Source: Davidsoniella eucalypti | Taxonomy: Eukaryota; Ascomycota; Sordariomycetes; Microascales; Ceratocystidaceae | Direction: 5' to 3' | Assembly (NCBI GenBank): GCA_004009845.1 | Contig: RMBW01000109.1 | Location: 39,523 to 103,522, forward strand | DNA: 64,000 bases | Part shown: positions 13,401 through 26,886 of the stretch, in pieces | Layout of the letters: each line of letters opens with the position of its first letter | Numbering within the stretch: position 1 is the first letter of the stretch | Position numbers and translations under genes: made by a program | Notes under the pieces: generated by a model | Database searches by the model: none | Seen by the model: only the letters and a program-made list of their open reading frames with translations | What the model was told of the DNA's origin: nothing

Positions 13401-16400
13401 TCAAACCATGTTTCTAACCCTATAATATAGCGACTACGTTGTTTTGCGCATTGAGGAAATTTTCATGGTACTCTAACTCAAGAGGAGATTTAATCTTAAA
13501 TGTTTTTTTGGTGCTGTCAAAATCTCTTTTATGGTCTAGTCTTCTTCAATGCGTCAGATAACCGACAGTTGAGGAAGCAGGAAAACAGTCAACAAAGCAA
13601 AATACAGGAGGAGAAAAGAAGAGAGATACAGAGGAAGACATCAAAGATGATCAAGCACTGGGGGAGGGAGGGCGTGTATCTTTTTGAACATGTTATCTAT
13701 TGTACATTTCTGGGTTTCTGCCTTTTCCTCTTGTCGAACATCGCTATCACAGCGAGAGAAATGCTTGCTTTGCTTTGACTGCTCTGGACTCTTGAATCAC
13801 TCATTGTATAGATATTATACATTTCAAACCCAGAATCCTCTTTTGATTTCTTGGGTCGATCGCAAACGAAACGAACAACTGGCTACATCTAGGCATATGT
13901 TACAGAATATTTGAGGCGGAGGTCCTCTAGATTACCTAAGAGAAACCCTTTGAACAACACGGCGTGATATTTTTACGATTTCCTTCTGGACTGACCATCG
14001 GCCCATTGATAATTTGTGTTTTTGTTTTTTTCTTTTGCTCTACTCATTATGCCATTTGATTTTACTGATATAACTGTGTATTTGGATCTCTTCTGCTGCC
14101 CACACTGACGGGTGAAAAATGCCACTGCACCGAAGCAAGCACCCACCCAGAGCCAATTGGCCGCCAAACTCAGCCAAGAGTTCTTTGCCATGGTGCGTCG
14201 TGTTGCTTTGACTTGTTATGTATTGGCGAGTCCCTTGTCAAGCGTTCTGCATGTTAAGCTTTTCTGCTTTAGCCTTGACGGATGATTGTTTCTGTGGAAG
14301 ATGAATAGAAGAAAGAACCGCAGTGTAATCTAAGGTAGAGGTGGAAAGTTTGGTTGATCTAGTAGGATGCTGTTATGAGGCCTTTTCTTCTTCCGTTATG
14401 CTATGTATTCAACCTAGTTCATCGATAGTGTGGTTAAGTGACTTGCTGAGCTTGGTTAGGCCCACAAACAATGGTAAGTAGTTTAGTGAGTATTAGCTGA
14501 CCGAACTTCTGTCCGTTCTCGTCAACAAGGAAAAAGAACCAAGTATATACAGGTATGGGATAGGGTGATGAAAGAAGGTTGTGGTAGCAGCACTGCAACC
14601 AAGCAACTAGACCGACGAACGCTATGATTTCGAAATAGCTATAGCATCTGTAGCGCAAGATAAACCAGTCACTGTCACGGCATAGCGTAACATGCTGGCA
14701 TAGTATCCAAGGGCTAGCCTGGGCACAGGTACGATGGAGGGCTAAGCTCAGTTCGTGCTTATTTTGCTGCTTCCAGTCCTATGGCGCTTTGGCGACAAGC
14801 TGGCCATGTCAACGACGGGTGCCAAAGCGCTTGTAGAGACGTTGCCAGTACCAGTAGCAATTGGCATAGGCGGATACGCAGGTAGTGAATGAGTTGGGTG
14901 CTACAGCGAAGACTCCATGGCTTAGTTTTGGGGATCCTTAATAGAATAGTGCTATAGTTGTCAGTGTTGAAAGCGGTCAATGGAAAGAAATAGGGTAAAT
15001 AATGGGAAAAAAGGGTCAAGCACAGGGAAAAAAAAAAAGGCACAAAGGACATACTGGCATCATCGATCGTTCTGTGGTCGTAGCAAACGGTTTCCTCGCC
15101 GGTAGTAACTCCCTAGAGAAGACACAATCATCTACAAGCCGGTTGCTACTTGCTAGCAAATATTGCTACTGTGGTAGCTATATGTACTTTATCATACTTC
15201 GTTATAGTTATACGCAGTCACTTACACGAGCATTGATACTCGATTCCTCCTGGGGGGTGATATGGCCAAGAAAGTAGGAGAAAGAACCAAGCAAGGCCCG
15301 GGATCGAGTTATAAAGTTAGTAGTGAATCTTGGCTACCACATCTCGGCCGATATATATGCATGCATGTACTATTTTCATTTATTGATTTATTCTTCACTT
15401 TTGGTAGATGCTACTCTTTGGAACACAGCGTATTGTCACTATACAGTGTTCTGTGTTCTAGACTACTGGCTCTCGCCGAGGGGGCGAAGGAAAAAAAAAA
15501 AGCCAAATATAGAAGGGCCTACCTGAAGTAAAAGGAAAAGGAAACGCAAACACATACATATAGTTGCAGTGGCAGTACTACTATATGTACTCAATCAGGG
15601 CGCCATGGAAGCTATAATGGGCAAGACGTATAGCTCTATATCTGACATCGTGATATAACGACAAAAGCAATAGGACATCAGCATATACAAACGATAAAGC
15701 GGCTGTTTATTTTTCCATCTAGTTTCGTCTTTACTGCTTTTTTTCGTATTGTATTGTTCTTTTACCCAACCTTTGGAGGAAGAATGCCTGCCCGTTGGCA
15801 TGTGCCTATAGAACTGTTCATCATACCCTCCTATACGAACGAGGATGCTGTAAAACAAGCTTGGCTTTCACTCGTCCACCTTTTTCGATATTTTTTTCTC
15901 TCATAAATTCTTCTTTTATTCTGCCAACCCCGTATTTTTATTACTTTCAAAGTGACAAGGAGCTATATAGCGGGTTCTGATATACAACCTAAAAGTCTAT
16001 GTTTGTAAGGGCGAAGCTTGCTGTGTATAACAAAGTAATTTCCCGGTACCGCACCGCAACTTGACGGCATCGCTGGGCAGAGAGACGATAAGAAAAGACT
16101 GACATATTCGCTCTCCTTCTCCTAAGCCTCAGTCTATTTGGCTGGCAACGCAATGAATTACATCATATCTGGAATAGCTTGGACGCCCTGGTTCGACAGA
16201 AGATTGAAATAAAATAAAAACAGAAACAAGAAAACGCCAAAGACCTCTCCTTCTTTATCTAGGAGCCTTTTGTCTCTCTTTCACTCGGTCTTATCCCGAG
16301 AAGCGCTAGTAGGGCAGAGTAACATGACTGTTGCAGTAGTAGTAGCAAATGTCGATATTGACAGCACCTCATGTACAACCGGACCCTTCTTTTTGTCGGA

Positions 16401-19400
16401 CCAGGAGGCATTTCTTCTCTTCTACAGCGTTTCCCCGTCTTCATTTCCTAGTAGTAGCGGCAACTGCGACCAAACACCTTATTTACAGCGATGTATAGTT
16501 GCCCTGCTAGAGATGTCTCTGGCTTTGCTTGCTTGATTGTAGGCTGAAAGCTAAAAGCATCGGCTGGTCAGAGACAAGACGCCCCCCCCCCCCTCGCCTC
16601 TATCGAGGGCTATTCCATTCTTTGTCTTTCTTTGCTAGATATGCGGCAGTGCTCGGGGCATCAGTAGGGCTCTTTTTAATGTTAATCCACTGCTGCAGAC
16701 CGACATTGACACTGGCTTTCTAGCAGCACAAGCTTCGCTATTGCATATACTAGCGTCAGTAGCAGCACTGCTGGAAAACGGCCTGTGTGTCTAGTGCTGT
16801 GCTGTGCCTACATGTACGCCTTTTGCTGCCTATAAGACAAAGCGAGATATATCAGACACACCGACCACCCACCGGGCAAGCCCTTCAAGCCCGTGGAAAA
16901 GCAAAGGCAAAGGCAGCGAACAGCCAGAAGAGAAGGCATCGCGACAGCATGTCTAGGCCGCTTTGTCTTCCTTTTTCTCGTCTGCCTCTTGTTTTTCCTG
17001 CTGCGAGATCTCGCCTATTTGCGCGATCAGGGCGCCACGTTTCCAGTATCTCCAAGCGCAAGAATTAGACGCAGCAACCTAGAGCCTGAGTTCATGCATT
17101 TCACGACCTGTGCAAAATCTCCGGTGTATCTTCCAAGTTGATAGTCCGTCGATCATCTTTTTCCTTCCCCATCATTGTTTGAGATCTCTCAATTCAGAAA
17201 AAAAAAAGAGGCTTGAGTCTGCATATGCCAGGGAGAGACTTGCAGCATAAAAAGTCGACAACCAACTCAAAAGCACGTCGAAGAATTAGGAAACCACGCC
17301 AAAGCAGGCTATGCCGACGACCAAAGCAAGGGGAAGAAAGGTCGGGCCACCTCTACGAATATCTACGGGGTTGAATTTGGCTATACATAACATGGCACGG
17401 GAAACCAAGTTGCTGGCATCTTTGTATGTCTTTTGGTGATTCCGGGGAACCTCGATCGGGAGAGTTGTTAGTTGGCTCTTAGTATAGCATTAGATTAGCA
17501 AACTTGTGCTCTGAGCAGACTAGACAACACTGCATCGCCAGCAAGGCATTTACAAAGACAGGACTGGCGGCACATTGCTTGCCTGTGCGTGCTGTATATA
17601 TAGCGAGTCTTATGTCGCTGGGATGGGAATATGCTCTGCAGGTCTCCATGTCCGCTTCTTCAGTAGTTTGGGTGACTCTGTCCCTGGAACGACGGCAGCA
17701 CATGATGCCAGACCTGCTAAGAGATAGTTAATCACTCGCTATATCTCTCTACGATCGAACGATATAACTGCGCTTAATGTTTGCGTCTCAAGACATATCA
17801 GAGAGCCAACACTACTATTTCGATGCTTGCTGGCTATTAGCGTACCGAAGAAACCGATCATCAGAGCGCCAAGATTACCTAGGAGGGGCGACTTTTGCAA
17901 CATTTTCCGAGGGGACTCTCAGATGCTATATCGCCGGTTTTTTTTCTTTTCTTTGGTATGGCTCTTGCTTTATGGTAGGCCACGGATTCTGAGTTCCTTT
18001 CCATCTTGCTTTTCCTGTGACCAAAGAATCTAGTTTGGGAACGAATCGACGCGACGAACGGACTGGCTGGTAGTCTGTTCCATGTGCCGTATATTTTCTT
18101 TTCTTTACTTTGTTTTTTTTTTCCGTACTATGACGAACACGTCCCAGAAAGCGGTGTGAGTCTACACACCACAGAAAAGACAGAGCGTTGTTCTTCTTCT
18201 TCTACTTGTACTTGTTTTTCCTGGTCTGTCCCAAAAACCACGCAAGTCGACTGACCGGCACGCTGCTATGCAATGCACACAACACAGCTTAGACCAGCAT
18301 ATACATATGTGTATGGTAGCTAGTCATACCGCAATCCCGCTGTCTACCAGCCTGGCCGTGGCTCGTGTGCTAGATCGTCTAGTGCTCTTCTCCCGATGCC
18401 CCTTCTTTCTACAAAATGTGTGTATGTGTCTTTCCAAGAAGGAAAAGGTGCCTGGCCTTGCGTTCACACAGATCGCTTTTCTGTCCATGATGCCTGGTTG
18501 ATGTTAGACATGTCACATATTTCTATCCTCAGGCTCGTGATTGGCCGTCCAAGGAGCTACGAGACAAGTTCTAAGAGCTTTACCTATGATACGAACGAGG
18601 ACAGCAGAAAATTTGCATTATATGCCTCAGCACACCTAGTCTTTGAGAGTTTACCTGACAACTACATGTAACTTACATATACAACCCAAAATCATGCATA
18701 GCTAGCAGTCTTCCGTTTGTCATTTTCTTTCCGCCCAAAGCCATCGATACTTGTTGATCTGTTCTGGAGATATCCGAACAGCGCATAACAAAGCCTAATT
18801 TCGCGAAACCGTTCATCTAAAGATCTGCCATAGCGTGAAGTCGCAGAAAACGACCAAAAAAAGAAAGATGGAACGAGAGAGCACTGGGAAAGCTTGAATT
18901 CTAGACCGGCTCGTCCTTTCTCCTGGTCCTGTTCCTTGTGAATTGCCGAACTACAGACACCGGTAATCTACCATTTGCTAGTTATCACTTGCTGGTTTTT
19001 TTTTTTGCCGGCAAAGGTAGTTGAGGAATGCTAAGCTAATCTCCATATGGCCTTGTGAATATATTGTCGGTTGAAGACTGAAAGACTTGGCTGGATCTCT
19101 GCCAATCCAAATCATGCCCTGAATTGTACGTCAATATGGGCGTTTAGGCAAGTAATATTGTTTGTTGTATGCAGCACTACCGTATGTACATACATATTAT
19201 ACAATCAAAGTATTATTGCTGACAATACTGCGTTATGTTTTCTTTCTCAAATCTTCACATGAACAATATATTGGCTGACTTGGCCATCTTTACAAACACC
19301 AACCTCGTAAACGTAAACAAATGGATTATATCATTGTAGTGATTGTTTGGCCTTAAAGACACACCTACTGCATATTCGCTGTACATCCATTGTCTTGCAT

Positions 19401-22400
19401 GATTGGAGATTTGGAGCATGCAGCCGAAGCCGAGCAAACGCCAGCGAAGAAAACAAAAGACACGACACATGTGTTAGTAGAATTTGTGTATACGTAGATA
19501 TAGAGATATGTCTACACGTATCTGGAAAAGCAGACATACGTAGCAATATATGTCTTGAACTGGTACTGCGGATATGTGCATAACCGCTTTCTGGTCAACC
19601 TCAAGCGTACTCCAACCTGGACCGTACATCAATAGGCATTACTGTTGTTACCAGATATTTGGGATAATTGTGATGCCGCAAACGACCGATATCAAAACAC
19701 CTCGACACGCTGATATCATGTATATTGCTGATTCGAAAACATTATACGTTGGCGTAGATCCACGTAATCAGAGTGACTGATAGAGCAACAGATTTGCTGA
19801 TGTGGGAATGGCGATGTCAATAAGGCCCAAGTGTATATCTTCTATAAGCTAGTAAATAGAGAGGTAGGGCGGTTGATTACATGTTTGTATGTTATTGAGG
19901 CTTGCCTACACCGCCTACTAGCAAAGTGGAAAGTTGGTCAAGGCCACTCAGTGTCATGGTAAATATGCTGTGTTTGTGGTGAGAGACTAAGTATGACACT
20001 TACTAGGATGATTGCGACGCCAATAGTTCTAGTCCATCTTAAAAAAACTCACTACAAACAAGCCCTCGTGTTTGTTCTTACTTCAAGGGGTGTATGAAGT
20101 AGAATTAAGAAGTAGAATTGCCGCTTATCTGAGCATAGAGATATATTGTATCATGAAAAATGGCGGCCATAGGAGGACAACTATCAAATTATGGGCTAAA
20201 ATAGCTGATATGGTTCTGTGGGACTTACGCAACAGTACTGTGTGAGCTGGAAGTAGCAATATAGTTCCGGCTATCCATATATTCCATGTCTTATTATGAT
20301 GTATCTTGAAGTATGTTAACGATTCCTTGGCTCTGTTTGTACACGCCAATGCATATCCCGTCTATAGTATTACCATATCTTAGCGTGCAAACGGTGCGAT
20401 GCTATGTGCGGAAATACCTTGACTATGGTGGATAACAGCAGTCGCTAGTATGGACATAAAATAGATAAAGGAGCCTAGTCATACGAGAGATACTGATATT
20501 GCGACTAAACAAGATAGACGAGAAAGATGGGTGATTATCTAGTCAGATGGCTGGCCACTAAGTGTCGAATAAATATATATACGCGTACGTACATAATGTT
20601 GCTCAAATCGAGAAGAGCGTTTGTTCGCCAAGAAAATGAGGCGGTGTTGAACAAAGGGCTTTCTGTACTTATTAGTCTTCGGGAGCCTACATAAAACAAG
20701 AATAACAACGCCATTCATATGGCTTCTTTATTCTGGTTATTCGGCCACACCGCTTTCTCGGTTGTCCCCCCTTGTTTGTGTAGCGTAGTCTACTATTATA
20801 TGTGTGTTTGTCGGAAACAATATAGCAAGATAGACATCGGGGACAAAGGATAAAATAGCAATATGATTACCAATGAGATGCTATCATTGATACGGGGAAG
20901 GCGATGTGACTCTAGTCGGTTGTGATATCAAACTCTAACACTAATTTACGGGTACTTACAGAAGGCAAGTGAAGAAGATATTACATATTCACAAATAGAA
21001 CAACGACATGTCCATTAAAAAGCCTCTTCTGCCGGGGATATCACGCAGTCATACATTATTGACAATATATCGACCATCTAAAAGCTAAAAGCACCGTTGT
21101 TTGCTGATGAATGGCCGATCCGGTATTGTATTTTCGTTGTTATAATTGTAGGTCCTCTTACATTGGGATAAATATGGAGTACTAATGAACGAGTACTTTC
21201 AGACGATCAGTGCCATATAGACACTATCGGTGCCATTTAGGTATAGTTATCAGTTTGATTTTTGCTTACTTTACAAAACTCACAGTGTGCTTCTTCGGTA
21301 AGACTTACCTATATATCTATAACTAAAAAGGCGACGATACATCAATGATGGGCATGTACGTTATGAGTCTCAAACCGCCCTCATTATCAAATTACATGAT
21401 TAGCAAACAAACGTAACAAAAGACAAGACACGCACATATATCAGAAGAAGAGCAAGCGGGTGGCATTAGAAGTGCTGCCTACAATAGGTGTGTATACTGT
21501 AGGTCACGGAAACAAGTCATGTAGTCTATATTGCCAACTAGGCAGAGGTCACGAAAGAAATGGCTTTCCTGCAGTGTTTTTATTGTGAGTAATATTTCGG
21601 ATAAATAGAGTATTCAACATTACAACATTAGTGTATATAATATATTGCCCCCCTAAAATATGATATGGATGTGTGATAGGGTGTCATGTACAAGCAATGT
21701 AGCTTTCCCGATAGAGCTAGCACTTTCTATGGAAGTCACAAATCTTCACAAGACAAGCACTATGATTAAGTCGTTAAGCGTCTGGCTTAATCTCACAGGT
21801 ATATACGGTATGAAACCATTTATGTACTGGCATTCACAAGGCAAGTGGCATATACGAGATAGACAAGAGATAGTTGTTTGTCGTGATGGATAATGACTGC
21901 AATCATCAATCATCTATATTTTGGTTAGCTAATAGAAACATAACACGACCATTAATAAACGTAGAGATAAGAGATGTGTTGATGTACAATGTTCATGACC
22001 TATACATGTTCTTGGGGATTATCAAATCTCAGCATAACCGACTATTCTTCAGATTCACTGTTGAATCAAGAGCCATCTATCTCATTCTGTTATACAAGTT
22101 CTATCGCAAATTCCAGAAGAGTCTATTCTGCGTGATCTAGCGATCGGCCAGATAACCAAATATAAGCTCCTATGTAGTTGTTCTACGGCCCTTCATATTC
22201 GAAATCTTCAGCTCGAAATACAACGAAAGATTGAGTACGAGTCGATCAACCAATCGACATGATAGAAAAATTGAGGGTTTCGTGTAAATGAGCAGCACCA
22301 ATACAGCAGATAAAAGGGATACAGACACAGAAAACCATGATCATCTACTAGTCATGGTGCGTACGATTTCACATCCACAACACTTCTATCAAGTTTGTGA

Positions 22401-23237
22401 CGTTCGCTCATATATCGCCTTCGTATCACTGTCTGGAACTAGAAGATAGATATACAAGGATCAAGTCATTACTTGTAACACTTACTTGCTGCAACTACGG
22501 CAAAGTAAGAAAACTAAACGTCAGACCATCGGGAAGTTGGTTGTGGTGTGTCAGGATGTCGCCTTGTGGTAGGATTCTTTTTTTTTTGTCCTTGTGTATC
22601 CGATCCGCCCTCCAGGCGATCGGAATTTGATCACATATGGTACACAGTAGAAACAATAAGATAAATGATAGTCTCGTTCTCTGTTTCCATCCGCTAGATC
22701 GACCGCTTCGAACATTTGGTTGACTATCACGATACAATGTGCAAATAGTGATGCTCAGCAAGGGTTAGGGTCTACATACCGACTCGTCTGTGTAACCAGA
22801 TTGAGTAAAGTAGTTCCTTATCGATAAGACAAAACTACTCAAGTGTGTTGTTCTCTCAGATTAGAGTTGATATCCTCCCCCACTTTTTGGTCAGGCTTTA
22901 TGCCATTTCAAGGGTAGATATGAAGCTTGGATGGAAGCGTTCCCTTTTGACGATACAGTAAGCTTGCATAGGAGAGTTTTGGATTTAGGGTCCCTTTATC
23001 TGTCCCCATTGTTGATGACCAGTTGAACGCCTTAAAGGAGGAAAACTACAATAGCTAAACAGGGGCTAGAAATCTAGGTAACAAGTTAAAAGCAAGCCAC
23101 TTAAGTCCCGATCTTGCATATTCTGAAGAAGAAGGCCTAATAAAAAGAGTCGGTAAGCATATGTTCTGCCTCTATTAACCAAGCCGTCTGCTAACACTTC
23201 ATTGAAAGTTCAAAACTGGTTAATTCACACTATCAAA

Positions 23238-24082
23238 ATGGCCGATGTTTCGCTGTTCGTAGTGTCGGAATACTCCGCGTCCGAGAGACGTATCACGCCG
23301 TCATGGTCCATTGACCAGTTCAAGAGCAAGATGGAGAGCGTCACCGGTATCCCTCCTTCGTGCCAACAAGTCACGTACAAGACTCCAGGTGGACAGATCA
23401 TCCCTGTGACAGCTGCTGACGAAGAGAATACGACTCTGGAGTTTCTCAACCTGAGCCGTACGGGCGAAATTCGCGTAAGTATATATTTATCATCCCTCTA
23501 TTCTGGAGAGCAGACATGTCTCAAATCACAGGAACCCAGAGCCCCTTTTGATACCTCAAGTTCCTCAAGTCTAACCCTCACTCTTTGACAAAGGTCAATG
23601 ACACGCGTCCTGCCTCGGCGCGGCCCAACTACAACGACGTCTCCAATGTCGAAAAGTACGTGATGCCCGACGAAGAGTATGACCAGAAGTCCGACTCCGT
23701 GCGTGCCTGGAAGAAAGCACACCAACTCGGTCGCTTTGACCCAGATGCGCCAACCGCTGAAGCCGAGCGTCTACGCTTGATGAACGAAGAAATCAGCGAG
23801 CGCGGTATCTCCGTCGGCATGCGGTGCCGTGTGGGCGCCGTCGATGACCGCCGTGGCGTTATTTCCTATGTCGGCGAGGTGCCGGAGATTCCCAACGGCG
23901 CTGGCCCATGGATTGGCGTTCAGCTAGACGAGCCTGTTGGCAAAAATGACGGAAGCATTCAGGGCAAGAGGTATTGGGGTACTGAGTCGTCAATGAAGCA
24001 CGGCGTCTTCGTACGCGCGGAACGTGTGGAGATTGGCGATTTCCCAGAACTAAACGAGCTTGAGGAGATGGAGGAGATTTAA
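23238..24082 (+). CDS. Tubulin-folding cofactor B (CAP-Gly protein)
   Basis: Two exons, 23238-23474 and 23594-24082, joined in phase 0, give 241 aa. The ATG at 23238 (context AAAATGGC) opens a frame starting MADVSLFV. An N-terminal ubiquitin-like domain covers about residues 3-85 and a CAP-Gly domain about residues 152-222, with the diagnostic GKNDG at 195-199 and the aromatic/glycine pattern GPWIGVQLDEP just before it. The tail ends in acidic EEMEEI, like the tubulin-tail mimic of the family. In the known family (yeast Alf1, human TBCB) the protein binds alpha-tubulin in the cytosol and, with cofactor E, assists alpha/beta-tubulin heterodimer formation. The length fits fungal homologues. The intron (119 nt) has a GTAAGT donor and AAAG acceptor. 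Nothing upstream for 23 kb looks linked. Confidence 0.93.
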
Positions 24083-26886
24083 GATACCCCCGTTGGCGGC
24101 ATATAGTAGTAGTATCTAATAGCAATAAGAACTAGTCGTTCATACCACTCAAGCTTCATATTCAAATATCTTCTTCCCATATCACCCATGTCAGTGACCG
24201 CCTACCCAGTAAAAACCGAGTTCTTAGCCTAGATCGATATCAACGTATATTTCTAGTCCGCGTCTCCGTGGTATCGGCGTTCGAGTTGCTCCATCCCGAG
24301 ACTCCATTGCAGCCAGATCTTGACAGCCAAACGCCTAAAGAATGGCTATAGATCATACGCCTAGCTCAGCCACATCTAGACTGTTGGGCAATTCCATTTG
24401 TTCCTTTTTAGAATAGACATCCTATTTAATATGACATAGGAACGACTATATTCATCAGTTTTTTTAACAAAACCTACAATCCCGCAATGCCCGATTCAGA
24501 ATTAAAAAAAACAGGGCCTCGTAAAACTCGCAGATATATTTGAGGCCATATGACCTATTACTCGTTTATTCCTCTTATATTGCCAATTGACTAGTACCGA
24601 CTGACTACGTTTTTCACATTCTACCGAACGTTCCGAGACCCGAGCGGAAATTTGTCCTCCCGGGAAAAGCTAAGAGCCATTGACGTATCTACCAAGATTC
24701 AATAAATGTGAGTTGGCGGCTGGGCTAATTGCCGAAGGCTTAGCTTGCCTCATTATGTAACCCTAATACAGGGTTACATCTTGAACCTACCCGTTTACGG
24801 CACGTCTTTGTTGAGTCTAGCACTGCAAAGAAAATCGGTACTAATGCTGTATGAAATCAGCTGGGCCAAGGTTACATCGTGATTTTCACAGATACTGCTG
24901 AAAATGCCAAGAATGCGGAGAGAAGGAGCATCAAAGCGTTAGATCAAGCATTTATAAGAAGCAAGCCATGAAAACGATAGTATGTTAATTATGTATGTAC
25001 ATAAGTATGCTGTGTAGTACTACGGTTATAATGGTTCTCTGTTTTTCTACGTAGAATTTTAGAAGAGGGACATGTAACATTTAATAAAATGGGTAGATAT
25101 AGACTGCCACACGTACAATGGCAAATTCTGTTTTGGGATCATCGGAGGGTATGAATAATCAAGATGGATCTAAGCAGTAAACAGACATGCATATGTAGAC
25201 AAAGCGAGAAACAGATGAAAGAAGTGGTGTGATGTTGGTTGAGCGCAAAGCAACGATAGGCTTATTCAGTGATAAGTTTAGCGAGACAGTTCGTTCGCTC
25301 TCGTCTCTGGTTTTGGTTTTTATTTAGGGATGGTTTTGTCTTGATCAGCACCTTTCTTTGGTGTAATGACTATCGAGTGATAACAGCGTAGGAGATTTGG
25401 GATTTAGATTATGAGGATAGAAGCACAAGACCACTGAGAAGCAAGTATAGCTGGGCGGAACCGAGTCGGGCGAAAAAAAAAGTAGTATCAGGCATTTCCA
25501 GCAAGGACAAACAAATGTCACTAGGTTTTGTTTGCCGCCGAACTTGGACTAAAGTGACAAGATAATTCCCTCAGGCTTGTCTCGATATGTGTCAGATCGA
25601 CACAGGAGTCAGGTCGACACAGGATTAGGGTTGGGGAGAAAAAGTGACGGGAAATAATTAATGCAAGTAGAGAGAAACAGGGAGAAGAGATTGTTTGGCA
25701 AAAGAGACAGATTTGGCAAATATTCCTGTTTGTTTTTAGTCATTTTCCGCAAACAAAACATTGAATGATTGTACTGCACACGATGAATTTTAAAACAAAG
25801 ACACAATCCGGCTAGTACAGTTGCTATTTCTGGAGAGGCGAATTGCTGCTAGCACTGTACACAGCACTTGCGGGTTACCGGCTCTTAAGGTGGGGCTTCA
25901 GGTCGTAACTACTTCCGGCAATGTAGCTCTATAGACAGTGGGGCCGGATCCAGAAAAATAATATTTTGATGTGGGAAATAACGTTAACAGCCAGTCTTTC
26001 CGCGACAGAAAGCAGCAGTTCGGCATGTGCAAATGCAGCAACTACCAACGGGCGAAGAACGGAAGAACCAAAACTCCTGTATGTATGCATTTATGCATCA
26101 TAGATAAGGCTCCTTCCGTCTCGGTACGAGTTCATAAATAAAGTAGCACTTGCTGTTAATTGTATATAGCTGTACTTTGCCTTATCTCCCTAGATACATG
26201 AAGCGATGCTCTATGCTGCGTTTGGGATTTTGCTCCCTTGGAAGCCTGTCTACGCATGTATGCAACTGCTTGTTTTTCTTAAGACCGACAGCCGCCCAAA
26301 AAAGAGGACAAAAAGGACAGGCTTGTGATTCTTTCCGATTCGCTCTACTTTTACAAACTTGATAGTGTTATATCTCTATAGACGATCTTTCCTGATATTG
26401 GCTTGGCTCTTTCATATTTGAATTTAGATTTCTCCGCATCTTGTCGCCCCAATATTCTAACCTAAAATAACACAGAACGCCAAAAGAACCACCAAAACCC
26501 AGCCTGTTTGCTAGAGGCCAACAAGTCACCAATAACAATAAAACAGCACAATAAGCCTTTCTGCCGCTGCATCTTGTTTCTTAGCTTGCTCTATCAGCAT
26601 CCCAGTTGGCCCGGAACCCCGGCAAACCGTAGGCGCAACCATAACGTCATTGCTGACCGATCGATTTATAGAGACACTCTTTAAGGCCTAGACTGCGACT
26701 ACAAAGCAACTCATCTTCTCGCTCTTTTAATGCCCGTTGATTCTACCTATCGGGATTGTCTCTAAATCTCTGTTTTTCCTCGTTTTTATTCTCTACTACC
26801 GACCAAGTACCTTGATCTTTTTGGTTATCAGCCTATGTTGCTACCCCGGCAGATTCTCTTTTGCCCAGTCCACAACCTTGTCCATT
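24083..26886. other. Intergenic region, 2.8 kb
   Basis: Separates the cofactor B and RING genes, both on the plus strand. I see no gene. It contains one perfect inverted repeat (24755-24779) and AT-rich sequence; the last few hundred bases before 26887 are CT-rich, as is usual for a fungal promoter and 5' UTR. Confidence 0.6.
24755..24779. repeat. Perfect inverted repeat, 10-bp arms
   Basis: ATGTAACCCT and AGGGTTACAT flank the 5-nt loop AATAC. It could form a short hairpin or be a binding site for a dimeric protein. It is 0.67 kb downstream of the cofactor B stop codon, so a role in its 3' end formation is unlikely. Confidence 0.7.

Larger units (their letters stand above)
1..23237. other. 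Long gene-poor region (about 23 kb)
   Basis: I find no recognisable protein, tRNA or rRNA gene here on either strand. Open frames are short, compositionally skewed (Ser/Leu/Cys/Phe-rich translations of CT tracts) and lack homology that I can recall. The DNA holds many homopolymer and homopurine/homopyrimidine runs, a G15 run at 1355-1369, a C12 run at 16582-16593, an interrupted poly-A at 9193-9225, a (TA)n run and scattered ACATGTA and TACAGAC motifs. It could be the long regulatory flank of a gene to the left, a non-coding transcript region or old decayed repeat DNA; the sequence alone does not decide. Two weak coding-like islands are listed separately. Confidence 0.6.
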
